A DNA stretch of 13,645 nt from Christensenella sp. UBA4247 (GTDB lineage Bacteria; Bacillota; Clostridia; Christensenellales; CAG-1252): positions 1 to 13,645 of the forward strand of contig DGWX01000052.1 in assembly GCA_002395405.1 (NCBI GenBank), read 5' to 3'. Of this stretch, positions 7,135-13,645 are shown piece after piece; the first letter of the stretch is position 1; the number at the start of each line of letters is the position of its first letter. The notes beneath the pieces are model-generated. The model did no database searches and was not told the origin of the DNA. It saw only the letters and a program-made list of their open reading frames with translations. The position numbers and the translations under genes were made by a program.

Positions 7135-7389
7135 TTATTTCCTGAGTCCCAACGCCGCGATCAAATCTCTGTAACGATTGATGTCGGTATTTTTCAAATA
7201 GTTGAGAAGTTTCTTTCTGGTGCTGACCATTTGGAGCAAACCGCGGCGACCGTGGTTGTCCTTTTTATGAACGGCGAGGTGCGCGTTTAACGCTTCGATC
7301 CTCGCGGTAAGAAGAGCGATCTGGACTTCGGGAGAACCTGTATCGCCTTCGCTGCGTGCGTACTTTGCAATAATTTCGCTTTTTTCCAT
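7135..7389 (-). CDS. rpsO: 30S ribosomal protein S15
   Basis: S15 binds 16S rRNA early in assembly of the small-subunit platform. The hallmark stretches are GDTGSPEVQIALLTARI (15-31), HKKDNHGRRGLL (41-52) and the C-terminal RYRDLIAALGLRK. The protein is 84 residues, about five shorter than B. subtilis S15; the loss is all at the N-terminus before the conserved DTGSPE. The start is well supported by GGAGG at 7398-7402, eight bases upstream. The gene has its own promoter and a structured leader and precedes pnp, with 133 bases between its stop and the pnp ATG. Many bacteria control this gene through S15 binding to its own leader. Confidence 0.98.
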   Translation of the reverse strand: MEKSEIIAKYARSEGDTGSPEVQIALLTARIEALNAHLAVHKKDNHGRRGLLQMVSTRKKLLNYLKNTDINRYRDLIAALGLRK

Positions 7390-7402
7390 TTTATTTACCT
7401 CC

Positions 7403-7474
7403 GATGGATAGTATTGATTCGCCGCAAGCTAAGTAGGCGTAAGCGACTCGCCGAACCGAGCGCGCGGTAAGATA
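7403..7474 (-). promoter_or_regulatory. Structured rpsO leader, candidate S15 autoregulatory site
   Basis: Between the predicted transcript start and the ribosome binding site, the minus-strand leader can form a GC-rich hairpin at 7463-7443. In it GCG-CTCG pairs with CGAG-T-CGC around loop GTTCGG, with a single bulged T. A weaker 4-bp stem (CGCC with GGCG, 7439-7420) lies nearer the ribosome binding site. S15-binding leaders are known in several phyla and differ in structure. Assigning one here is inference from position and pairing. Confidence 0.4.
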
Positions 7475-7479
7475 TATAT

Positions 7480-7509
7480 AATATAACATTCTTTTTATAA
7501 ACAAGTAAA
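7480..7509 (-). promoter_or_regulatory. Promoter of rpsO-pnp
   Basis: An extended -10, TGTTATATT (7488-7480), lies 18 bases after a -35-like TTTACT (7509-7504). The -35 begins five bases beyond the hemZ stop codon. Transcription would start near 7474 and give a leader of roughly 85 bases. The surrounding sequence is AT-rich, unlike the flanking genes. Confidence 0.6.
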
Positions 7510-7513
7510 GCGA

Positions 7514-8911
7514 TTACGCTTCGAAAAAAGCTGTTTTTTTCTCTATGATCTCATCGATCCTTTCGAGATAACCTTTTATATCCTTAACCTCCGCAAGGCG
7601 TCGGATCAAACCGTCTCCGAAAATACGTTTGGAGATCGCGCCCGCTCCCGACGCATAGACGTCGTGAGTTTCTTCCATAATATCCACGTTATATTTGCAG
7701 ATCGCGTTGGGTCTCGAATAACCTGTGTTTTCCAATCGACCGGTCGTATTTTTTTGGCGATACATATAGTATGGCCGATAGCCGGCGTTTTCAAGCGCAT
7801 TCCTTGCGTAAGAAGACATTTTTTCCGCCAAAGAATCGCTGAAATTATCGTATTTTTCCTCGGCGAACACGCTTCCTCTTTTGATCGAAAGCGAATGAAC
7901 GGTTATATTTTCGGGAGAAAGGTCGATCGCAGTATCGATCGAACGACGAAAATCTTCAAACGTCTCGCCCGGAAGCATCGTTATAAAATCCATATTTACG
8001 ACGAAATCTCCGCCGCGCCTTACCGACTCATACGCTTTGAAAATATCCGCAACGGTATGTTTGCGCCCGATTCTATCAAGCGTTTCCTGTTTGAAGGTTT
8101 GCGGATTAACGGAGACGCGCGTTACACCGCGCGCTTTCATTACGGCTATTTTCTCCGCCGTAAGCGTTTCGGGGCGGCCGGCTTCCACCGTAAACTCTTC
8201 CCCTTTCGCATGGATCGCTCCGAGAACGCGATCGAGAAGTTCGGCGGAGAGCGAAGTAGGCGTTCCCCCTCCGACGTAAATCGCGCGGCGCTCTTTCGAA
8301 ACGGAAGTGCAGGAAATATCGCGAAGAAGCGCGTCCACATACAAAGGCAAATTCCCTTTTTTCGGATTGATCACTTCGGAAAGAAAGCTGCAATAATGGC
8401 AACGGCTCGGACAGAAAGGTACGTTTACAAATTGGTCGTATTTATTTGTTTCGGCGCCGTATATACCCGATTGCGTTTGAACGATCGATCGAACGAGACT
8501 TGCTTTACTTTCGGAAACGCGAAAGAAGTCTTTTAATTCTTTCTCTGCGTCTTTCCCCTCCTCCGTCAGCTCGTAAAACAATTTCGTGGGTCTTATACCG
8601 GTCAGCGATCCGTAAGATAACGTTTTTCCCAAAACGGAAGATATAAAATCGTAAAAATCTCGTTTCAGGAACCGCTTCAATTGGCGCTTTATAAAGACGG
8701 AAGTAAGAGGGAGCTGTAAATCATATTTTCTCGAAAGAATCGGATAATTCCGCATTTTTATTGTTGTTTTTGCGCTTTCTCCTTCCTGCTCGACGCTTGC
8801 GGATATTTCTTCTCCTTCCACCGAAAGAGAAGCAAAAGGCTGAAACGCGCGAACGACGTCTTCCAGCTCGTGCAAATAGGTTTCCGAGTTCGTTTTGATC
8901 GTAAAATTCAT
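7514..8911 (-). CDS. hemZ: HemZ-type radical SAM protein (oxygen-independent coproporphyrinogen III dehydrogenase family)
   Basis: This 465-residue protein belongs to the HemN/HemZ group of radical SAM enzymes. Classical members oxidatively decarboxylate coproporphyrinogen III without oxygen; the exact reaction of clostridial HemZ is not certain from sequence. The 4Fe-4S/SAM motif is CPSRCHYC (C167, C171, C174), and GGGTPT (214-219) binds SAM. The EAGRPETL (243-250) and NPQT (269-272) signatures are typical of HemZ. The first ~155 residues form the N-terminal domain that separates HemZ from HemN. The reading frame extends further upstream, but I chose 8911 because its ATG overlaps the stop of the hydrolase gene as ATGA, implying coupled translation. 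No heme biosynthesis genes are nearby; the linkage to recJ and the MBL hydrolase is conserved in Clostridia. Confidence 0.92.
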   Translation of the reverse strand: MNFTIKTNSETYLHELEDVVRAFQPFASLSVEGEEISASVEQEGESAKTTIKMRNYPILSRKYDLQLPLTSVFIKRQLKRFLKRDFYDFISSVLGKTLSYGSLTGIRPTKLFYELTEEGKDAEKELKDFFRVSESKASLVRSIVQTQSGIYGAETNKYDQFVNVPFCPSRCHYCSFLSEVINPKKGNLPLYVDALLRDISCTSVSKERRAIYVGGGTPTSLSAELLDRVLGAIHAKGEEFTVEAGRPETLTAEKIAVMKARGVTRVSVNPQTFKQETLDRIGRKHTVADIFKAYESVRRGGDFVVNMDFITMLPGETFEDFRRSIDTAIDLSPENITVHSLSIKRGSVFAEEKYDNFSDSLAEKMSSYARNALENAGYRPYYMYRQKNTTGRLENTGYSRPNAICKYNVDIMEETHDVYASGAGAISKRIFGDGLIRRLAEVKDIKGYLERIDEIIEKKTAFFEA

Positions 8912-9564
8912 AATAATTCCAAAATAGGGTTTTTCTCTTTCTCTTCCCCGATCGTCGTATCGGGAAAGGCTGCGATAAGGTCGTTTCCGCTTGCAATATA
9001 ACGATCGGAATGACCGCAATAAACGACTGTTTCGTTCGGAAGGGAAAAAAGCTCGTTCGCGATCGAATTGATCAAGTCCATTTCATCTCCCGTCGGAAAA
9101 TCGGTTCTGCCGTAGGAAAAACGAAAAAGCGTATCTCCCGAGAAAAGAGCGCCGTCGATCAAATAGCACGCGCCGCCCGCCGTATGCCCCGGAGTAGCGA
9201 TAACAAAAACGGAAAACGGTCCGATCGAAAGAGTTTCCCCGTCTTTCAAAAAGCGCAAATTTTCCGTTTTTTCCATTCTCGCCCCGAGCGCAAGAGCCAA
9301 TGAAGCTCTGCCGTTTAATAACGGTTCTTCTTCTTTCAAAAGATAAACGGGGACTCCCGCTTTCGATAGCCCTGCCGCCCCGATCGCGTGATCGGCGTGC
9401 CCATGCGTTAAAAGAGCGGCAACGATCTTTCCGTTTAATTGTTGTGCGGCGGAAAATAGCTTTTCGGAAGAAGTTCCGGGATCTATAACAAGGATAGAAC
9501 CGGTCTTCTCGATCAAGTACGTATTTTCTCCGAGATAATCTCCGATCAACTTACAGACTTTCAT
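8908..9564 (-). CDS. MBL-fold metallo-hydrolase (glyoxalase II-like, YqgX type)
   Basis: This 218-residue cytoplasmic hydrolase has the two-metal metallo-beta-lactamase fold. The motif THGHADH (53-59) gives H54, H56, D58 and H59; the further ligands are H127 (TPGH), D144 (SGD) and H185 (CGH). The family is related to hydroxyacylglutathione hydrolase, but the substrate of the bacterial YqgX group is not settled. The C-terminal signature TTIGEEKEKNP (203-213) is also typical, but about 15 extra residues (186-201) separate it from the last metal histidine. It starts by ATGA overlap with recJ and ends by ATGA overlap with hemZ, so the three genes form one tightly packed unit. There is no clear ribosome binding site, consistent with translational coupling. 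Confidence 0.92.
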   Translation of the reverse strand: MKVCKLIGDYLGENTYLIEKTGSILVIDPGTSSEKLFSAAQQLNGKIVAALLTHGHADHAIGAAGLSKAGVPVYLLKEEEPLLNGRASLALALGARMEKTENLRFLKDGETLSIGPFSVFVIATPGHTAGGACYLIDGALFSGDTLFRFSYGRTDFPTGDEMDLINSIANELFSLPNETVVYCGHSDRYIASGNDLIAAFPDTTIGEEKEKNPILELL

Positions 9565-11882
9565 TTTTGCTTTAATAAAGCGAAGATACGCCTATAAAGG
9601 GTGGAGTCAGTCGGTTCGAAAAAGGATTGAGGATATAAGGAAAACCCTTGTCCGACCCGAACGGAACCGTTCTCGAATAAGACGTAAAACTTCGTAAGAA
9701 ATTCTTCGCATGAGGATGGCGCCAGCTTGGAAGCCAATTCCATCGGGGAATTAGCGGCATTGCCTGAAAAAACAAAGCCTCGAAGATCTATAAAAGTTTT
9801 ATATACCGCATCGCGGGAAAGATCGAACGAAGCAAAGCGTTCTTTGAAAGAATAGCGATCGGTTACGACATATATTTCCGCATTCGTTTTTTTATTCAAA
9901 TAAGAAACGTAACCCTTTGAGAGCGGCGTATCCAAAAGAACGATCCGCTTATAGGAAGAAAAATCAAAATCCGGAGCGAGGAGGATCGTGTTCGAGGGAG
10001 GATTCGCGGGACGACCGTATTCGATCGGAATCTTTTTTTCATCGAGATCCTCTCTGAAAGCAAGAGCCGTATCGGAAGAAAACGCAAGGAATAAAGTGCA
10101 AAAATCGTCGTCGTAAAAAGCGTTCTTCGCCTCTGCGAATTTGATCGGAGTAAACGAACAAGGAGATTCCGGATAGAGATTCGAGCGCAAATAGCGATTA
10201 AACAAGTAATTCTCCGAAGCTTTGGAAAAACCAACGGGATAAACCGAAGAAACTTTCATTTGAACGCGTTCACGGTTTTTATATACGTCTTTATAGCATT
10301 CGGCAATGAAATGATATTGAACGCCGGAATCCGAACCTTCCGCTAAATACGGAAAACCGAAAGCGACCAACTCGGCTTCCCGATTCAGGGAGCTTTTCAC
10401 GTGCGGCGTGTTTCCGATTTGAGAAAGAAGGCAGGATCGGGAATCCAAGCAAAAAAGCGGCTTCGGATTCGATTCGCCCGTAGGTTCCAAGAGCAAGAGT
10501 TCTTCCGCAAAAGAAACGGTGATTTGATCCGGATTCAAAGCAAAAGCATTCTCTTCCTTTCCCATAAAAGCGGAGGAAGGATAGGTTTTATCCAAGTATT
10601 CTTCCATCAAGTTTCTTGCTTCGATCAAATTTTCGCGTAAAACGGATAATCCCGCCGCACCTTTATGCCCGCCGAAGCGAAGAAGCGCACTCTCTGCGCT
10701 TTTTACCGTTTGATACAGATCGATCCCTTCCGTTGCCCTTGCGCTTCCCTTGATTTCGTCTTCTCCGGAAAGAATTACGGTAGGCCTTGAAAACTCGCGG
10801 CAAAGGCGAGCCGCAACAAGCCCGAGGATGCCGACGTTCCAGTCTTCTTTATATAAGAAAATCAATTTATGAGATGCGAGATCAACTTCTTTCAACATCT
10901 CTTTCGCTTCGTTATATGTGGCAGTCGTTAATGATTTACGGAGTTCGTTTGCCGTATTGATTTTATCAACCAATCCTTGCAGCTCCAAAAATTCGTCGGA
11001 CAAAAAAAGTTTAACGACTTCCTTAGCGTCCGCGATGCGCCCTACCGCGTTTATACGAGGTGCAACGCGAAAAGCAACGTCGAACGCGGAAATCGGTTTA
11101 TCGAAATCGCAAGATTCCAAAAGCATTCGAAGCCCTTTTTTGAGTTCGGCAGGCGCGTTCAGTTTTTTCAGTCCGAGCGACGCAATGATTCGGTTTTCAT
11201 TCGTAAGCGGAACAACGTCCGCAATGGTTGCGATTCCGGCGAGAGCAACGTAATTCATCGCATCGCTTATTCCGCCGAGCGCTTGGACAAGCTTAAACGC
11301 AACGCCGGCACCGCATAAATCGCGCGCGGGGTGGCGTTCTGCAAGTTTCGGATTCAAAACGATCGCTTCGGGAAGGACGTCGGGGAGCGTATGGTGATCG
11401 GTCACGATCAAATCGATCGCAAGAACGTCCGCAAGGTACTCCGCTTCGGAAACGGATGAGATCCCGCAGTCAACGGTAATCAAAAGATCCGGGAATAAAG
11501 TTTCAGCAATTTCTTCAAGAGATTCTGTGTTTAGCCCGTAACCGTTTTCAAATCGATTGGGAATAAAATAATCCACGTCGGCTCCAAGCGAGCGCAAATA
11601 ATCAACGAGGATCGCCGTTGCAGTTACCCCGTCGCAATCATAATCACCGTAAACGACGATTTTTTCCTTTTCATCTATCGCCTGACGAACACGGACGACG
11701 GCTTCCTTCATTCCGGGAAGTGAAAACGGATCGCTGATCCTTTCGATGGATGGATTCAAAAAGAGGTTTGCAGCCTCTGCATTATCGATTCCGCGGGACA
11801 GAAGGATCTCCGCAAAAAGCGGCGATACGTTCAGCTCGGAAGACAGCATATCGATTTTTTCTTTTGAAAAAATATTTTGCAT
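9561..11882 (-). CDS. recJ: Single-stranded-DNA-specific exonuclease RecJ
   Basis: RecJ degrades single-stranded DNA 5' to 3' in recombination and mismatch or base-excision repair. The 773-residue length is close to that of the B. subtilis enzyme. The DHH domain has YGDYDCDG (78-85), VDCG (137-140) and TDHH (161-164), the metal-binding aspartates and histidines. APRINAVGR (274-282) follows. The DHHA1 domain contains DWNVGILGLVA (348-358) and RFGGHKGAAG (402-411), which binds the DNA end. The rest is an OB-fold region and a diverged RecJ C-terminal domain of about 200 residues. The ATG at 11882 has only a weak purine-rich site upstream. The gene follows a terminator after secF, so its expression may depend on read-through or on an unseen promoter. 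The stop overlaps the next start as ATGA. Confidence 0.97.
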   Translation of the reverse strand: MQNIFSKEKIDMLSSELNVSPLFAEILLSRGIDNAEAANLFLNPSIERISDPFSLPGMKEAVVRVRQAIDEKEKIVVYGDYDCDGVTATAILVDYLRSLGADVDYFIPNRFENGYGLNTESLEEIAETLFPDLLITVDCGISSVSEAEYLADVLAIDLIVTDHHTLPDVLPEAIVLNPKLAERHPARDLCGAGVAFKLVQALGGISDAMNYVALAGIATIADVVPLTNENRIIASLGLKKLNAPAELKKGLRMLLESCDFDKPISAFDVAFRVAPRINAVGRIADAKEVVKLFLSDEFLELQGLVDKINTANELRKSLTTATYNEAKEMLKEVDLASHKLIFLYKEDWNVGILGLVAARLCREFSRPTVILSGEDEIKGSARATEGIDLYQTVKSAESALLRFGGHKGAAGLSVLRENLIEARNLMEEYLDKTYPSSAFMGKEENAFALNPDQITVSFAEELLLLEPTGESNPKPLFCLDSRSCLLSQIGNTPHVKSSLNREAELVAFGFPYLAEGSDSGVQYHFIAECYKDVYKNRERVQMKVSSVYPVGFSKASENYLFNRYLRSNLYPESPCSFTPIKFAEAKNAFYDDDFCTLFLAFSSDTALAFREDLDEKKIPIEYGRPANPPSNTILLAPDFDFSSYKRIVLLDTPLSKGYVSYLNKKTNAEIYVVTDRYSFKERFASFDLSRDAVYKTFIDLRGFVFSGNAANSPMELASKLAPSSCEEFLTKFYVLFENGSVRVGQGFSLYPQSFFEPTDSTLYRRIFALLKQK

Positions 11883-11909
11883 AAATTCTCTCTTTTCTTT
11901 CCGAAAGGT

Positions 11910-11938
11910 AAATAAAAGGGGCGAGAACGTCGCCCCTT
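11910..11938 (-). terminator. Intrinsic terminator after secF
   Basis: On the minus strand a 9-bp stem (AAGGGGCGA with TCGCCCCTT, loop CGTTC) is followed by TTTTATTT. It starts 10 bases after the secF stop. It leaves only about 28 bases before the recJ start, with no clear promoter there. On the plus strand there is no T-run, so it works in one direction only. Confidence 0.82.
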
Positions 11939-11947
11939 CAAAAATCG

Positions 11948-13042
11948 TTACGCGTTGTTACGCTTTCTTTGACTGAGCACGTCCGACAGCTCGTCCTTTT
12001 TCTTTTTGGAAGACTTATCATAAGCGCCCGAATTGTTCTTTTTATTCTTGTGATCGATGAGCGCGCGACGAATCAAAACGTAAATCGTCGGAGCAAGGAT
12101 CAAAGACGAATAAGTACCTGCGATCAAACCGAACATAATCGGCCAAGCGAATTGTTTCAGCGAAGTAACGCCGAAGCATCCGAGCAGGAATACGGGGATC
12201 ATCGTCGTAAAAGTCGAAACCGCAGAACGGGTAAAGGTTGAGTTGACGGCCTCTTCCGTGTACTCCTCAAGAGGCACCTTCCCGACTTTCGGAGCAAGAC
12301 GCATATTCTCGCGCACCCTATCGAACACTATGATCGTGTTGTTGATACTATATGCAACGATCGTAATAACGGCGGCAACGTAGGTCGTGTTGACTTCGAT
12401 GTGGAAAATAATGGTAAAAGCAACCATCATGATAACGTCGTGTATCAAAGCAATAAGCGCCGAGATACCGCTCCAAAGTTCGAATCGGATCGCGATATAC
12501 ACGAGCATAACCGCAAAGATCACGACGAGCGAGATAATCGCTTTTGTCAAAAGATCCTGCGCGGAAGAAGCGCTGATGGATTCCAGCGAAATATCGTCCA
12601 CCGTAATATTGTTATACTTTTCCGCGATCGAATCTTTCAAGGCTTGGTTGCTTTCTTCAATATCCGCTTTACTGTTTTGATATTTCAAAAGAACCGCTGC
12701 GTCCGCACCTGTTCCGCTCTTCTGGATATAGCTGACGTTAAAGCCCGCGTCTTCTATCATTTTGCGAAAATCCGCGCTGTACTGATTGTAAGAAGATTCG
12801 TCATCGAGTTCGTTTCCGACGGTTACGGTCATAACCGTTCCGCCCGTAAAGTCGATACCGAGGTTCATACCGTTTTGCGCGCTACCGCCAACCGCCGCAA
12901 AAATCGAGAAAACGATAATCGCAACCAAAACAATAACGAGGGGAACGGCGAACCAAATACGATACTTCGGAAGGAAGTGTACGTTATAAGAACTGAGGTC
13001 CAGCTTTCTGATACTGAAATCTTTGATACTGCGCTTACTCAT
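11948..13042 (-). CDS. secF: Protein translocase subunit SecF
   Basis: SecF, with SecD, uses the proton gradient to complete protein export through SecYEG. The 364 residues show the expected six membrane segments: about 28-50, 166-186, 192-213, 218-240, 274-292 and 299-324. There is a large extracytoplasmic domain between the first two. LGIDFTGGTVMTV (61-73) is the P1-head signature, and SINNTIIVFDRVREN (232-246) and TRSAVSTFTT (271-280) are the conserved transmembrane motifs. The tail after 325 is short and Lys-rich. The reading frame continues upstream, but AGGAGG at 13052-13057 selects the ATG at 13042. It overlaps the secD stop by eight bases (ATGAGTAA). Separate SecD and SecF genes, rather than the Bacillus SecDF fusion, fit Clostridia. 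Confidence 0.97.
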   Translation of the reverse strand: MSKRSIKDFSIRKLDLSSYNVHFLPKYRIWFAVPLVIVLVAIIVFSIFAAVGGSAQNGMNLGIDFTGGTVMTVTVGNELDDESSYNQYSADFRKMIEDAGFNVSYIQKSGTGADAAVLLKYQNSKADIEESNQALKDSIAEKYNNITVDDISLESISASSAQDLLTKAIISLVVIFAVMLVYIAIRFELWSGISALIALIHDVIMMVAFTIIFHIEVNTTYVAAVITIVAYSINNTIIVFDRVRENMRLAPKVGKVPLEEYTEEAVNSTFTRSAVSTFTTMIPVFLLGCFGVTSLKQFAWPIMFGLIAGTYSSLILAPTIYVLIRRALIDHKNKKNNSGAYDKSSKKKKDELSDVLSQRKRNNA

Positions 13043-13645
13043 TTTCGCCGACCTCCTCAAAGGAAATTTCTTCACTGCTCTTTTCCGCCTCTTCCTTGTT
13101 CTTGTTATACAAGTTATAAAGTTTCGGATTTTCTCTGTTAAAGGCGAGGAAGCTACTGACGAGAAGCCTCGTAACGACAAGCGCGGTAAAGATACTGATC
13201 ACGATACCGATCGCCAGCGTCAAAGCAAAGCTCTTGATCGCCGAAGTTCCGAGCAGATACATTACGAGACAGCCGAGAAGCGTCGTAATATTACCGTCCA
13301 TAATCGCGGAAATGGATTTTCTGAAACCAGAGCTGACCGCAGTTTGGATCGAGATCTCACCCGTTCCGGAACGATACTCGTCTTTAATACGAGAGAATAT
13401 GATAACGTTTGCGTCAACCGCCATACCGATACTGAGGATAATACCTGCGATACCGGGAAGCGTCAGCGTGATTTCCTGGTTGAACGCCGCGAGAAGCACG
13501 ATAATCAGTCCCGTGTAGAAAACAAGCGCGACAGATGCTGCGAAGCCGGGCATGCGGTAGATCACAATCATGATCAGGCAGACAAGCGCAAGGCCGATCA
13601 CGGCTGCTATCAGCGAGGTGTTGATCGCTCTACCGCCGAGCGTCG
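13035..13645 (-). CDS. secD: Protein translocase subunit SecD, C-terminal part only
   Basis: About 202 residues of SecD are in the window; the N-terminal part, including the large extracytoplasmic domain, is beyond the right edge. The reading frame is open to the last base, beginning TLGGRAINTSLIAAVIGLAL. This contains the membrane domain of the export motor, with GIILSIGMAVDANVIIFSRIKDE, the conserved D/N-bearing segment of the RND fold. SGFRKSISAIMDGNITT and KSFALTLAIGI follow. The tail after the last membrane segment is acidic (EEISFEEVGENE). Its stop overlaps the secF start, and the secF ribosome binding site lies within its last codons. Confidence 0.96.
   Translation of the reverse strand, partial: TLGGRAINTSLIAAVIGLALVCLIMIVIYRMPGFAASVALVFYTGLIIVLLAAFNQEITLTLPGIAGIILSIGMAVDANVIIFSRIKDEYRSGTGEISIQTAVSSGFRKSISAIMDGNITTLLGCLVMYLLGTSAIKSFALTLAIGIVISIFTALVVTRLLVSSFLAFNRENPKLYNLYNKNKEEAEKSSEEISFEEVGENE
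13052..13057 (-). promoter_or_regulatory. Ribosome binding site of secF inside secD
   Basis: AGGAGG stands nine bases before the secF ATG (13040-13042), inside the last codons of secD. It excludes the longer in-frame start at 13180. Confidence 0.9.

Noticed and set aside
7508..7521. Small inverted repeat AAGCG/CGCTT at the hemZ stop as a terminator
   Set aside because: It has only five base pairs and no T-run, and it overlaps the rpsO -35 region.
7664..8536. A 290-codon plus-strand open frame opposite hemZ
   Set aside because: It has no recognisable domain and no ribosome binding site, and is antisense to a well-supported radical SAM gene.
8912..9019. Longer hemZ start at 9019
   Set aside because: The added 36 residues are Arg-rich and lie over the hydrolase gene; the ATGA overlap at 8908-8911 fits better.
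12401..13141. A 246-codon plus-strand open frame opposite secF and the end of secD
   Set aside because: It overlaps two well-supported membrane protein genes and shows no family features.
13043..13180. Longer secF start at 13180
   Set aside because: It would overlap secD by about 145 bases and add a basic, unconserved leader; AGGAGG stands correctly before 13042 instead.
1..13645. CRISPR arrays, tRNA or rRNA genes, insertion sequences, phage or defence genes
   Set aside because: I looked for repeated spacers, clover-leaf-like tracts, terminal inverted repeats and transposase or defence motifs on both strands and saw none.

Overview
The window looks like the chromosome of a low- to mid-GC Firmicute, most likely an anaerobic member of class Clostridia. 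The evidence is gene order, the strong GGAGG-type ribosome binding sites, a HemZ-type radical SAM protein and a YlxY/PdaB-like deacetylase. Every gene found is a housekeeping or family-level recognisable gene. I found no mobile element, CRISPR array, tRNA, rRNA or phage gene, and no gene-free stretch above 300 bases (the longest gap, after the rpsO start, is about 124 bases).

Layout, read in the main direction of transcription (minus strand, right to left): the 3' part of secD (cut by the window edge), secF, a hairpin terminator, recJ, an MBL-fold hydrolase, hemZ, then a promoter with a structured leader, rpsO, a hairpin-rich spacer, and pnp. A bidirectional terminator follows pnp and is shared with a convergent plus-strand polysaccharide deacetylase. 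That gene is divergent, across an 84-base AT-rich promoter region, from an M16 zinc protease on the minus strand. The protease stop codon overlaps the ribosome binding site of ftsK, which runs off the left edge.

Two conserved Firmicutes blocks meet here. The first is secD-secF-recJ-...-MBL-hemZ, which in many Clostridia carries apt, relA and dtd between recJ and the hydrolase. Here those are absent, and recJ, the hydrolase and hemZ are joined by ATGA overlaps. The second is rpsO-pnp-deacetylase-M16 protease-...-ftsK/spoIIIE, known from the Bacillus subtilis rpsO-pnpA-ylxY-mlpA-...-spoIIIE region. Here the deacetylase is inverted and the genes between protease and ftsK are missing.

Functions fall into protein export (SecDF), DNA repair (RecJ), tetrapyrrole-type radical chemistry (HemZ), small-molecule hydrolysis (MBL), translation and RNA decay (S15, PNPase), envelope or spore-wall chemistry (deacetylase), proteolysis (M16) and chromosome translocation (FtsK). 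The points most worth a second look are the degenerate catalytic motif of the deacetylase, the two apparently leaderless divergent starts, and the alternative pairings between rpsO and pnp. I see no convincing new multi-gene system.
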